Assembly (NCBI GenBank): GCA_018241985.1
Contig: JAFECV010000014.1
Span: 1 to 12,529 of the forward strand
Direction: 5' to 3'
DNA from: Pseudomonadota bacterium
Lineage (GTDB): Bacteria; Pseudomonadota; Gammaproteobacteria; Burkholderiales; Burkholderiaceae_C
Length of the DNA stretch: 12,529 nucleotides
The notes beneath the pieces are model-generated. The model was not told where the DNA came from. It worked only from the letters and a program-made list of their open reading frames with translations, and did not search any database. Below, in pieces: positions 1 through 7,746 of this stretch. The stretch's first letter is position 1, and each line of letters begins with the position of its first letter. The position numbers and the translations under genes are program-made.

Positions 1-127
1 ACCGGCCGCTCACGGCGCGCCGCACGGCATCCCGGATCTGGTCGCGGTAGCGGTGCAGGAAGCGCTCGCGATTGCCTATCGACTTGTTCTTGCCCGACAG
101 GCGCCGATCGATGAGCTGGTACTGCAT
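1..127 (-). CDS. yeaH: YeaH (DUF444) family protein, N-terminal fragment
   Basis: Only the first 42 codons are in the window and the rest runs off the left edge. The translation opens [20 protein letters not shown] and continues with an [12 protein letters not shown] stretch. This matches the opening of E. coli YeaH ([22 protein letters not shown], from memory). YeaH proteins are cytoplasmic, carry a von Willebrand A-like region further on, and are encoded next to the PrkA kinase, often with SpoVR/YcgB. The start ATG (minus strand, 127) is preceded by GAGGTGA, a long match to the 16S rRNA anti-SD, a few bases upstream. It lies 46 bases downstream of the prkA stop on the same strand with no visible terminator between, so cotranscription is likely. 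The biochemical role of YeaH is not well defined. Identity is fairly sure despite the short fragment. Confidence 0.88.
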   Translation of the reverse strand, partial: MQYQLIDRRLSGKNKSIGNRERFLHRYRDQIRDAVRRAVSGR

Positions 128-173
128 GATCACCTCGCGGGAGCGGCCGAACCGTGCATGCCGGCCGCCGGCC

Positions 174-2096
174 TCACGAACTCTTGCGCACCCGCAGGTA
201 CCAGTCGCACAGCAGCCGCACCTGCCGCGGCGTGTAGCCCTTGGCCACCATGCGGTTCACGAAGTCTTCGTGCTTTTGCTGCTCGTCCGCGCTCGCCTTC
301 GCGTTGAACGAGATCACCGGCAGCAGGTCCTCGGTGTTCGAGAACATCTTCTTCTCGATCACGCTGCGCAGCTTCTCGTAGCTGGTCCACACCGGGTTCT
401 TGCCGGCGTTGTTCGCGCGCGCCCGCAGCACGAAGTTGACGATCTCGTTGCGGAAGTCCTTCGGGTTGCTGATGCCCGCGGGCTTTTCGATCTTCTCGAG
501 CTCGGCGTTCAGCGCCGCGCGGTCGAACAGCTCGCCGGTGTCGGTATCGCGGAACTCCTGGTCCTGAATCCAGAAGTCGGCATAGGTCACGTAGCGGTCG
601 AAGATGTTCTGGCCGTATTCGGAATAGGACTCCAGGTACGCGGTTTGTATTTCCTTGCCGATGAATTCGGCATAGCGCACCGCGAGCTGCTCCTTGATGT
701 AGGCGAGGTACTTCTGCTCGACCTCGGGCGGGAACTGCTCGCGCTCGATCTGCTGCTCGAGCACGTACATCAGGTGCACCGGGTTCGCCGCGATTTCGGT
801 CGAATCGAAATTGAACACCTTGGACAGGATCTTGAACGAGAACCGCGTCGAGATGCCGCTCATGCCCTCGTCGACGCCGGCGTAGTCACGGTATTCCTGG
901 TAGCTCTTGGCCTTCGGGTCGGTGTCCTTCAGGTTCTCGCCGTCGTAGACCTGCATCTTCGAGAACAGGCTGGAATTCTCGGGCTCCTTCAGCCGCGTCA
1001 GCACCGAGAACTGCGCCATCATCTTCAGCGTGCCGGGCGCGCAGACCGCGTTCGACAGCGACGAGCCGCGGATCAGCTTCTCGTAGATCTTGACTTCTTC
1101 GGACACGCGCAGGCAGTACGGCACCTTCACGATGTAGATGCGATCGAGAAAGGCCTCGTTGTTGCGGTTGTTCTTGAAGGTCTTCCATTCGCTCTCGTTC
1201 GAGTGCGCCATCACGATGCCGTCGAACGGAATCGCGCCGAAGCCTTCGGTGCCCTTGAAGTTGCCTTCCTGCGTCGCGGTCAGCAGCGGATGCAGCACCT
1301 TGATCGGCGCCTTGAACATCTCGACGAATTCGAGCAAGCCCTGGTTCGCCAGGCACAGCCCGCCCGAATAGCTGTACGCATCAGGGTCGTCCTGCGCGAA
1401 GGTCTCGAGCTTGCGGATGTCGATCTTGCCGGTCAGCGACGAGATGTCCTGGTTGTTTTCGTCGCCCGGCTCGGTCTTCGCGATCGCGCACTGCTTCAGG
1501 ACCGACGGATAGCGCTTGACGACGCGGAACTTGCGGATGTCCCCGCCGTATTCGTCGAGACGCTTGACCGCCCAGGGCGACATGATGCGCTGCAGATAGC
1601 GCGGCGCGATGCCGTACTGCGACTGCAGCACCGGAACGTCTTCGGAGTTGCTGAACAGGCCGAGCGGCGACTCGTTCACCGGCGAGCCCTTCAGCGCGTA
1701 GAACGGCACCTTCTCCATCAACTGCTTCAGGCGCTCGGCGATCGACGACTTGCCGCCGCCGACCGGGCCCAGCAGGTAGAGGATCTGCTTCTTTTCTTCC
1801 AGCCCCTGCGCCGCATGGCGGAAGTAGGACACGACCTGCTCGATCGGGTCCTCGAGTCCGTAGAAATCGCGGAACGCTGGATAGAGCTTGACGACCTTGT
1901 TGCCGAAGATGCGCGACAGGCGCGGATCGCTGTGCGTGTCGAACAGCTCGGGCTCGCCGATCGCGTTCAGTATTCGTTCCGCCGCGGTCGCGTAGACCAG
2001 CGGATCCTTCTTACAGAGATCGAGGTAGTCCTCGAGCGACAGCTCTTCCTCCCGTGCGTGCTCGTAGCGCGTCAGAAAGTTTGTGACGACATCCAT
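174..2096 (-). CDS. prkA: PrkA family AAA+ serine protein kinase
   Basis: This 640-residue cytoplasmic protein is the same length as E. coli PrkA/YeaG (about 644). An AAA+ type PrkA domain occupies most of it, with the Walker A loop GPVGGGKSS at residues 110-118 and the conserved stretch [19 protein letters not shown] in the middle. A PrkA C-terminal domain follows. The family was described as serine protein kinases linked to stress, starvation and, in Bacillus, sporulation; some later work reports Lon-like protease activity, so the molecular activity is unsettled. The ATG at 2096 has an excellent AGGAGG Shine-Dalgarno five bases upstream. It is first in a prkA-yeaH unit. In enterobacteria this unit is induced in stationary phase through RpoS; candidate promoter elements upstream are listed separately. 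Nothing in the reading frame looks damaged. Confidence 0.97.
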   Translation of the reverse strand: MDVVTNFLTRYEHAREEELSLEDYLDLCKKDPLVYATAAERILNAIGEPELFDTHSDPRLSRIFGNKVVKLYPAFRDFYGLEDPIEQVVSYFRHAAQGLEEKKQILYLLGPVGGGKSSIAERLKQLMEKVPFYALKGSPVNESPLGLFSNSEDVPVLQSQYGIAPRYLQRIMSPWAVKRLDEYGGDIRKFRVVKRYPSVLKQCAIAKTEPGDENNQDISSLTGKIDIRKLETFAQDDPDAYSYSGGLCLANQGLLEFVEMFKAPIKVLHPLLTATQEGNFKGTEGFGAIPFDGIVMAHSNESEWKTFKNNRNNEAFLDRIYIVKVPYCLRVSEEVKIYEKLIRGSSLSNAVCAPGTLKMMAQFSVLTRLKEPENSSLFSKMQVYDGENLKDTDPKAKSYQEYRDYAGVDEGMSGISTRFSFKILSKVFNFDSTEIAANPVHLMYVLEQQIEREQFPPEVEQKYLAYIKEQLAVRYAEFIGKEIQTAYLESYSEYGQNIFDRYVTYADFWIQDQEFRDTDTGELFDRAALNAELEKIEKPAGISNPKDFRNEIVNFVLRARANNAGKNPVWTSYEKLRSVIEKKMFSNTEDLLPVISFNAKASADEQQKHEDFVNRMVAKGYTPRQVRLLCDWYLRVRKSS

Positions 2097-2179
2097 GAAA
2101 CCTCCTTCACGGGCGCCGGCGGGGTGGCGCCATACCGGTAGAGATAACGCTCGATACCGCCCCGACGCTTACTTCTCAA

Positions 2180-2250
2180 TGTATACCCGCGCTCGGCTGA
2201 TGGATAGACCGGCACCACAGAAATTAGTTCTTGCGACAATTATTTGGCAA
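2180..2250 (-). promoter_or_regulatory. Candidate prkA promoter region
   Basis: The 183 bases between dusA and prkA contain an AT-rich island unlike its surroundings. Two minus-strand candidates can be seen. One is TTGCCA (2250-2245) and ACTAAT (2228-2223), separated by 16 bases, which matches the sigma-70 consensus at 5/6 and 4/6. The other is TATACA (2185-2180) directly after CGGG with no recognisable -35, a form compatible with an RpoS-type promoter. No sigma-54 GG/GC pair was found. The choice between them is inference. Confidence 0.3.
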
Positions 2251-2279
2251 ACGCCGAGACAGCGCACGGCAACGGCAAC

Positions 2280-3290
2280 TCAAGCAGCGACGCGGGCCGG
2301 CGCGGCGTTGTGCAGCGCGTCATGCGCAATCTTCATGACGTCGCGCGCGGGCAACGGCTTGAGCCGGTGATCGCTCCAGACGCGCCGCCAGCTTCTGGCG
2401 CCGGGCTGGCCCTGCCGCAGGCCCAGCATGTGCCGCGCGATCGCAAACCATGGCGTGCCGCGCTCGCTGGCCTCGCGCATCATGTACTCCACCATACACC
2501 GTTCCACGTCGTCGCGCGTTTGCAGCCGCGCCGGCGCGGCGAAGAACTCCTGATCCCAGCGCGCGAGCCACCATGGATTGTGGTAGGCCTCGCGCCCCAC
2601 CATGACGCCGTCGAGCCATTGCAACTGCTCGGCCACCTGCTCGCTGCTCGCGATGCCGCCGTTGATGCAGATGGAGAGCGCCGGGAAGTCCCGTTTCAGT
2701 CGGTGCACCAACTCGTAGCGCAGCGGCGGAATCTCCCGGTTCTCCTTCGGCGACAGCCCTTGCAGCCATGCATTTCGCGCATGCACGATGAAGACCCCGC
2801 AGCCGGCCTCGGCAACCGTGCCGACGAAGTCGCGCACGAAGTCATAGCGATCTTCCCGGTCGATGCCGATCCTGTGCTTGACCGTCACGGGAACGGTCAC
2901 CGCGTCGATCATCGCCTTCACGCAGTCGGCGACCAGCGCGGGTTCGGCCATCAGGCAGGCGCCGAACGCGCCGCGCTGCACCCGCGGCGATGGGCAGCCG
3001 CAGTTGAGGTTGATCTCCGCGTAACCCCACTCTGCACCGAGCCGCGCGCAGTGGGCGAGATCTTGCGGCTCGCTGCCGCCGAGCTGCAGCGCGAGCGGCT
3101 GCTCCGCGGCCTCATGGTCCAGGTGCCGCGCGACGTCGCCATGGATCAGCGCGCCGGTCGTCACCATCTCGGTGTACAACAGCGCGTGCTGCGTCAGCAG
3201 GCGGTGGAAGAAGCGGCAATGGCGGTCGGTCCATTCCATCATCGGCGCGACCGACAACTTGCGCGCTCGGGTGATGGGCAGCATCGACAT
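2280..3290 (-). CDS. dusA: tRNA-dihydrouridine synthase A (DusA)
   Basis: Flavin-dependent enzyme that reduces specific uridines to dihydrouridine in the D-loop of tRNAs (U20/U20a for DusA). Of 336 residues from the chosen start, the N-terminal TIM barrel begins with LSVAPMMEWTDRHCRFF (residues 12-28). The catalytic cysteine is Cys99 within NLNCGCPSPRVQRGAFGACLM (95-114, shown in part). The K138-H139-R140 motif, the DusA-type ARNAWLQGLSPKENR (171-185), and the FMN phosphate-binding NGGI (210-213) and VMVGREAYHNPW (229-240) follow in order. The frame stays open far upstream, but similarity starts at about MLPITRARKL, so the start is 3290 (MSML) or 3284 (MLPI). No good Shine-Dalgarno precedes either; an extended -10 element sits just upstream (see its entry). 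A start at 3311 is also possible. Divergent from the lipoprotein gene at 3424. Confidence 0.96.
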   Translation of the reverse strand: MSMLPITRARKLSVAPMMEWTDRHCRFFHRLLTQHALLYTEMVTTGALIHGDVARHLDHEAAEQPLALQLGGSEPQDLAHCARLGAEWGYAEINLNCGCPSPRVQRGAFGACLMAEPALVADCVKAMIDAVTVPVTVKHRIGIDREDRYDFVRDFVGTVAEAGCGVFIVHARNAWLQGLSPKENREIPPLRYELVHRLKRDFPALSICINGGIASSEQVAEQLQWLDGVMVGREAYHNPWWLARWDQEFFAAPARLQTRDDVERCMVEYMMREASERGTPWFAIARHMLGLRQGQPGARSWRRVWSDHRLKPLPARDVMKIAHDALHNAAPARVAA

Positions 3291-3296
3291 GCTTTG

Positions 3297-3305
3297 ATTA
3301 TCCCA
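3297..3305 (-). promoter_or_regulatory. Candidate extended -10 promoter of dusA
   Basis: On the minus strand TGG-GATAAT reads as an extended -10 element (TGn followed by a 5/6 match to TATAAT). No -35 is evident, as is common with extended -10 promoters. Transcription would begin about seven bases further on, at or next to the ATG at 3290. That would give a leaderless or nearly leaderless dusA message and would explain the missing ribosome binding site. This is inferred from sequence only. Confidence 0.35.
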
Positions 3306-3423
3306 ACCCATCGTGCACGCTGCAGCGGCGGGTAATATCCGGCAACAAGTCGCGGTCGTCGACCCTCGGCGCCGGACCGGCGACATGCGCCAAGCCCGAC
3401 GACCGGCCGCAGGAGACCCAAGA

Positions 3424-5262
3424 ATGACGAGACCCGCCCGCCCTTCGACCGAAGCAACCGGCATGACCGCTGCAGCGCCCAGGCGCCGCCGGGTGTTGCT
3501 GGTGCTACCGGCGCTGCTGGTGCCGCTGCTGCTGGCCGCGTGCGGAACGTCGGTTCCGTTGCCCGAGTGGCCCGCGGCCACCCCGGCTCCGCCGGGCGCC
3601 GCGACGCCTGCGCTGCCCGCGGCATCGAGTCCCGCCTCGCCCCAACCGAACGGACCGGTACCGGTGCAGGTGACGCCGATCTCGTCGGCGCCTTCGGGCG
3701 CGTCCGGCGTGGCCACCGTTGCGCCTGTGACCGCGCCTTATGGGCCGGCGGTGGCGGCACGGTTTCCCGACCCCGCCATCGTCTACAGCACGCCGGGCCT
3801 GGCGGCGGGACGCAGCAGCTTCACGACGAACGCGGAAGTCGCGACGTGGCTGCACGGCCTCGCGCGGCAATCGGCGCAAGGCGCGGGTCCGAGCGCGGCA
3901 GTGTTGCCGCTCGGGGTGTCGCAGCGCGGCGCGCCGATCGAGGCGCTGCTCGTCACCCGTGCGTCGAGCACCGACCCGGCCACCGTGCTCGCCGCCGCAC
4001 GGCCGACGGTGCTGCTGATCGCGCAGCAGCGGGGCGACGCGCCCGCCGGCTGCGAGGCCCTGCTCGTGGTGGCGCGCGAGCTGCTGCAGGGCCTGCTGCG
4101 CCCGACGCTCGAGCACATCAACGTGATCGTCGTTCCACGCGCGAATCCGGACGGCGCAGCGGCCGGCACGTCGACGACCGCGGACGGCTCCGACCTGCGC
4201 CACGACCACCTGCTGCTGGGCACGCCCGAGGCGCAGGCGCTGGCGCAGGTGGCGCGCGAATACCGGCCGATGGTGGTCGTCGATCTGGAAGAGTACCCGG
4301 TCGACGGCGGCTTTCTGCGCAAGTTCGGCGCGATACGCGGCGACGACGCGCTGCTGCAGTACGCGACCACCGCCAATGTTCCGGAATTCGTGACCAAGGC
4401 CGCGGAGGAATGGTTCCGGCGTCCGGTGGTTGCGGCGCTGAAGGCAGCGTCGCTCAGCAGCGACTGGTACTACAGCACCTCCGCCGATCCGGCCAACCTG
4501 CGGGTTGCGATGGGCAGCATCCGGCCCGACAGCGAGCGCAATGTCGAAGGCCTGGAAAACGCGGTCGGCCTGATGATCGCGACCCGCGGCGTCGGCCTCG
4601 GTCGGCTGCACATCCAGCGCCGCGTGCACACCGACGTGACGGCCGTCACCGCGGTGCTGAACGCAACCGTGCGGCGCGCGAACGACTTGGTGCAGCTGCG
4701 CTCGTACGTCGAGCGTGCGGTCAGCGCCAAGGCCTGCAGCGAAGACACGGTGATCGATGCCGCGACCACCCCGATGCGGCACGACCTGACGCTGCTCGAT
4801 CCGAACACCGGGCTGGACCGCACCGTCACGGTGGACTGGGACTCCGCGCTGCAGCTGCGCCCGCTGCGCAGCCGCATCCGCCCCTGCGGCTACCTGCTGT
4901 CGGCGGCATCCGCAACCGCGGCGGGCCGGTTGCGAATGCTCGGCCTGCCCGTGATGCAGGTGACCGAGCCCGGCACCGTGCTCGGCGAAAGCTACCGTCC
5001 GTCCGCACCCGCCCAGGCGGCGCCGGGCGCGGCCGGCACAGGCGCCGCGCCCGTCATCGCGGTGAACCTGGTGCGCGGCGCGGTCGACGCGGCGGTGGGC
5101 AGCTACTACGTTCCGGTGAATCAGCCGCTCGGCAGCGTCGCGGTGGCGGCGCTCGAGCCCGACAGCCCGAGCAGCTATTTCGCGAATCACCTGCTGGGAG
5201 ACCTGCGCAGCACGACGCGCGTGATGACGGTCCCGACGCTCGCGCTGCAGGACGCGCGCTGA
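3424..5262 (+). CDS. M14-family (zinc carboxypeptidase fold) lipoprotein lacking the catalytic residues
   Basis: 612 residues. The ATG at 3424 follows a GGAGA Shine-Dalgarno. Residues 1-40 form a lipoprotein signal: Arg20-23, a hydrophobic core, and the lipobox LAAC with Cys40 as the lipidation site, so the protein should be membrane anchored outside the cytoplasm. A Pro/Ala/Ser-rich linker follows to about residue 120. The rest follows the M14 carboxypeptidase pattern known from Burkholderiales: GVSQRGAPIEALLV, a VLLIAQQRGDAPAG block, VVPRANPDG (to Gly244), HDHLLLGTPEAQALAQ, VVVDLEEY (284-291), ATRGVGLGR (386-394), and a C-terminal QPLGSVAVAALEPDS segment. The metal motif HxxE is R203-G-D-A206, the third ligand His is Glu289, and the general-base Glu is Ala386. 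The Asn-Arg substrate pair is Arg259-His260. Peptidase activity by the usual mechanism is therefore not expected. A binding or structural role in the envelope is possible but not shown. Confidence 0.85.
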   Translation: MTRPARPSTEATGMTAAAPRRRRVLLVLPALLVPLLLAACGTSVPLPEWPAATPAPPGAATPALPAASSPASPQPNGPVPVQVTPISSAPSGASGVATVAPVTAPYGPAVAARFPDPAIVYSTPGLAAGRSSFTTNAEVATWLHGLARQSAQGAGPSAAVLPLGVSQRGAPIEALLVTRASSTDPATVLAAARPTVLLIAQQRGDAPAGCEALLVVARELLQGLLRPTLEHINVIVVPRANPDGAAAGTSTTADGSDLRHDHLLLGTPEAQALAQVAREYRPMVVVDLEEYPVDGGFLRKFGAIRGDDALLQYATTANVPEFVTKAAEEWFRRPVVAALKAASLSSDWYYSTSADPANLRVAMGSIRPDSERNVEGLENAVGLMIATRGVGLGRLHIQRRVHTDVTAVTAVLNATVRRANDLVQLRSYVERAVSAKACSEDTVIDAATTPMRHDLTLLDPNTGLDRTVTVDWDSALQLRPLRSRIRPCGYLLSAASATAAGRLRMLGLPVMQVTEPGTVLGESYRPSAPAQAAPGAAGTGAAPVIAVNLVRGAVDAAVGSYYVPVNQPLGSVAVAALEPDSPSSYFANHLLGDLRSTTRVMTVPTLALQDAR

Positions 5263-5301
5263 TTCCCGCGCAAAACACAGCGCAGCGAGACGGAGCCCAC
5301 G

Positions 5302-6024
5302 ATGATCGACCTGTACTACTGGCCCACGCCGAACGGCTGGAAGATCTCCATCATGCTGGAGGAATGCGCGCTGCCGTACCGTCTCGTGCCGGTCAACATC
5401 GGCAAGGGCGAGCAGTTCGACCCAAAGTTTCTCGCGATCAGTCCGAACAACCGGATGCCGGCGATCGTCGACCACGAACCGGCCGGCGGCGGCGCGCCGG
5501 TGTCGGTGTTCGAAAGCGGCGCGATCCTGATCTACCTCGCCGAAAAGACCGGCCGCCTGCTGCCGCAAGGGCCGCGCGAGCGCGTCCAGGTGCTGCAATG
5601 GCTGATGTGGCAGATGGGCGGCCTCGGGCCGATGGCGGGGCAGAACGGCCATTTCCTGCTGTACGCCCCCGAGAAGATTCCCTATGCGCTCGAGCGTTAC
5701 GGCAACGAGGTCAATCGCCTGTACGGCGTGCTCGACGCGCAGCTCGCGCGCACGCAGGCGTTCGTCGCCGGCAGCGCGTTCTCGATCGCCGACATCGCGA
5801 TCTTTCCGTGGATCCGCACGCACAAGGCGCAGCAGGTCGCGCTGGACAATTTTCCGGCGGTGAAGCGCTGGTACGACGAGATGTTCCGGCGGCCGGCGGT
5901 CAAACGCGGCCTGGACCTGGGCAAGGAGCTGCGCGCGCCGGCGCTGACCGACGAAGCGCGCCGAGCCCTGTTCGGACAGACGGCGCAAAGCGTGCGCGAC
6001 GCCGGCCACCATCACCACCCATGA
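5302..6024 (+). CDS. yfcG: Glutathione S-transferase, YfcG-like (Nu class)
   Basis: 240-residue cytoplasmic protein closely resembling E. coli YfcG, a Nu-class GST that acts mainly as a glutathione-dependent disulfide-bond reductase. The thioredoxin-like N-terminal domain holds the active-site motif TPNG (Thr9, Asn11 contact glutathione in YfcG), then ISPNNRMPAIVD (47-58) with the cis-proline, and ESGAILIYLAEKTG from Glu71, which binds the gamma-glutamyl end. The all-helical C-terminal domain carries LQWLMWQMGGLGPMAGQNGH and the late FSIADIAIFPW helix. It is longer than YfcG by a charged tail ending in GHHHHP. The ATG at 5302 has GGAG ten bases upstream and lies 39 bases after the M14-like gene, so cotranscription is plausible. 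The disulfide-reductase assignment is by family resemblance. Confidence 0.95.
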   Translation: MIDLYYWPTPNGWKISIMLEECALPYRLVPVNIGKGEQFDPKFLAISPNNRMPAIVDHEPAGGGAPVSVFESGAILIYLAEKTGRLLPQGPRERVQVLQWLMWQMGGLGPMAGQNGHFLLYAPEKIPYALERYGNEVNRLYGVLDAQLARTQAFVAGSAFSIADIAIFPWIRTHKAQQVALDNFPAVKRWYDEMFRRPAVKRGLDLGKELRAPALTDEARRALFGQTAQSVRDAGHHHHP

Positions 6025-6075
6025 CCGGCCGCCGCTGACCACCGCTGACAGTCTTGATCCGAGGAGCGCCCCGCG

Positions 6076-6687
6076 ATGATCGAATTCTTCTTCGACTGCT
6101 CCAGCCCCTGGACCTACCTCGCGTTCCACAACATCCAGCCGCTCGCGCGCGAACTCGGCGTGGCTGTGGCCTGGCGGCCGATCCTGGTCGGCGGGGTGTT
6201 CAATGCCGTCAATTCTTCCGTCTATGCGTTGCGCGAGCACCCGGACGCACCGAAGTACCGTTACATGCTGAAGGACCTGCAAGACTGGGCGCACGCGTCG
6301 GGCCTGAAGATCGCGATGCCGCCGACCGTGTTCCCGGTCAACAGCGTGCGCGCGATGCGCGGCTGCCTCTGGCTCGCGCCGCAGGACAAGCTGGTGGCCT
6401 TCGCCACCGCCGTGTTCGAGGCCTACTGGCAGCGCGACGAGGACATTTCGCAGGACGCGGTGCTGGCGCAGGCCTGCACCGAGGTGGGCGTAGCCCCGCA
6501 GGATTTCTTTGCCGGCATCGGGATGCCCGAGATCAAACAGCAGCTCAAGGCCAACACCGACGAGCTGATCCGCCGCGGCGGGTTCGGATCGCCGACGATG
6601 TTCTTCGGCGACGACATGTATTTCGGCAACGACCGGCTGCCGCTGCTGCAGGGCGCGGTGCTGCGCTCGCGCGGCGCGTCGGCTTGA
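6076..6687 (+). CDS. DsbA-fold protein, 2-hydroxychromene-2-carboxylate isomerase family
   Basis: 203-residue protein of the HCCA isomerase / kappa-GST branch of the thioredoxin fold. It opens MIEFFFDCSSPWTYLAFHNI. Ser10 of SSPW aligns with the glutathione-activating serine of HCCA isomerase (SPFSYLA type), and an unusual Cys8 lies two residues before it. A helical insert follows, with KYRYMLKDLQDWA and the family-typical FPVNSVRAMRG. The C-terminal thioredoxin strand is FGSPTMFFGDDMYFGNDRL, with the cis-proline in SPT. No signal peptide is present, so it should be cytoplasmic and glutathione-dependent. HCCA isomerase acts in naphthalene catabolism, but many family members sit outside such clusters, and no aromatic-degradation gene is nearby, so the substrate is unknown. 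GAGGAG precedes the ATG. The gene starts 51 bases after the YfcG-like gene and is probably in the same transcript. Confidence 0.88.
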   Translation: MIEFFFDCSSPWTYLAFHNIQPLARELGVAVAWRPILVGGVFNAVNSSVYALREHPDAPKYRYMLKDLQDWAHASGLKIAMPPTVFPVNSVRAMRGCLWLAPQDKLVAFATAVFEAYWQRDEDISQDAVLAQACTEVGVAPQDFFAGIGMPEIKQQLKANTDELIRRGGFGSPTMFFGDDMYFGNDRLPLLQGAVLRSRGASA

Positions 6688-6703
6688 GACCCGGTCGGCA
6701 ACG

Positions 6704-7699
6704 CTAGGCGCCGATCGCGACCACGGTGCGCCCCTTCGCGCGCCCCTGGATGTAAGCGTCGAAGGCGGCCGGCAGATCCGCGAACGCGATGCGGTGGCTG
6801 ACGCTCGCCAGGTGCGGGGGTTTGAGGTCGGTGGCCAGACGGTCCCAGACGATCTGGCGCGTCGGAAAACCCATGTAGCCCGAATCGATACCGAGCAGGC
6901 TCACCCCGCGCAAGATGAACGGGTAGACGGTCGATTCGAGCTTGTGGCTCCCCGCATTGCCGATGCTGGCCACGGTGCCGGCCTGCTTCATCGTCGCGAG
7001 CAGCCAGTGCAGCACCGCGCCGCCGACGTTGTCGACCGCGCCGGCCCAGGTGCCGGCTTCGAGGGCGCGCACCTTGCCGAAGTCGATCTCGGAGCGCAGC
7101 CGGACCTCGGCGGCGCCGAGGCTGCGCAAGGCATCGGCCTCCGACGCCTTGCCGGTCAGCGCGACGACGTGATAGCCCAGGCTTGCGAGCATGTCGATCG
7201 CGAGCGTGCCGACGCCGCCGGTCGCGCCGGTCACGACGACCGGCCCGCGGTCCGGCGCGAGCCCGTTCTGCTCCATGCGCACGATGCCCAACGCCGCAGT
7301 GAAGCCCGCGGTGCCGATCGCCATCGACTCGAACAGGTCGAGCCCCCTGGGCAGCGGCACCACCCAGCGCGCCGGCACGCGCGCGTACTCCGCGTAGCCG
7401 CCATGGTGCGACACGCCGATGTCGAAGCTGGTGCAGATCACCGGGTCGCCTGCATGGAAGCGCTCGTCCTGGCTCTCGACCACCACACCGGCCATGTCGA
7501 TGCCGCCGACGCAGGGAAAGCGCCGGATGATGTTGCCGGTGCCGGTGGCAGCCAGCGCGTCCTTGTAGTTGATGCTCGAGTAGTGCACCTTGAGCGTCAC
7601 CTCGCCCGCATCGAGTTGCCCGGGCGAGAGCCGGGTCATCCGGCCGGCGACCTTGCCGTCGCTGCCTTTCTCGATCAGGTACGCGCTGAATGGCTCCAT
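6704..7699 (-). CDS. acuI: MDR-family oxidoreductase, acrylyl-CoA reductase type (AcuI/YhdH)
   Basis: 331-residue cytoplasmic NADPH-dependent reductase of the zinc-free medium-chain dehydrogenase/reductase group. The catalytic GroES-like N-terminal domain contains VHYSSINYKDALAATG (38-53) and VGGIDMAGVV (64-73), both typical of YhdH/AcuI. The Rossmann domain follows with the nucleotide-binding loop VTGATGGVG (156-164) and later VDNVGG and ASIGNAG. Characterised members reduce acrylyl-CoA to propionyl-CoA. The physiological substrate here is not shown by context. The ATG at 7699 (MEPFSAYLI) is chosen because a GGAGGCGGAG Shine-Dalgarno lies just ahead; an in-frame ATG six codons upstream lacks one. 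It lies 60 bases downstream of dctA on the same strand without a visible terminator. It ends 16 bases from the convergent DsbA-fold gene. Confidence 0.92.
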   Translation of the reverse strand: MEPFSAYLIEKGSDGKVAGRMTRLSPGQLDAGEVTLKVHYSSINYKDALAATGTGNIIRRFPCVGGIDMAGVVVESQDERFHAGDPVICTSFDIGVSHHGGYAEYARVPARWVVPLPRGLDLFESMAIGTAGFTAALGIVRMEQNGLAPDRGPVVVTGATGGVGTLAIDMLASLGYHVVALTGKASEADALRSLGAAEVRLRSEIDFGKVRALEAGTWAGAVDNVGGAVLHWLLATMKQAGTVASIGNAGSHKLESTVYPFILRGVSLLGIDSGYMGFPTRQIVWDRLATDLKPPHLASVSHRIAFADLPAAFDAYIQGRAKGRTVVAIGA

Positions 7700-7732
7700 C
7701 GCTCCGCCTCCAGTCATTCGGTGTTTCTCGTC

Positions 7733-7746
7733 ATCGGCTATCGGCT
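7733..7746. repeat. Tandem 7-bp repeat between dctA and acuI
   Basis: Two perfect head-to-tail copies of ATCGGCT lie in the 60-base dctA-acuI spacer. Two copies are few enough to be chance. They form no hairpin that would act as a terminator. Confidence 0.4.

Noticed and set aside
72..2141. 689-codon open frame on the plus strand opposite prkA
   Set aside because: It is an antisense shadow of prkA caused by high GC at third positions. It is dominated by Leu/Arg/Val/Asp-rich low-complexity sequence, has no recognisable motif, and the minus strand encodes a textbook PrkA.
3291..3716. Upstream extension of the dusA frame to 3716
   Set aside because: It overlaps the lipoprotein signal-peptide region on the other strand and is Ala/Gly-rich; DusA homology begins at about 3284-3290.
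6004..6024. GHHHHP end of the YfcG-like protein as an artificial His tag
   Set aside because: There are only four His, with ordinary genomic context on both sides, so it is most likely natural.
3540..6038. 832-codon plus-strand frame overlapping the same genes
   Set aside because: It is an alternate-frame shadow made almost only of Arg, Ala, Gly and Pro.
3505..6294. 929-codon open frame on the minus strand opposite the M14-like, GST and DsbA-fold genes
   Set aside because: It is Arg/His/Ala-rich shadow sequence spanning three well-recognised genes on the other strand, with no domain pattern.
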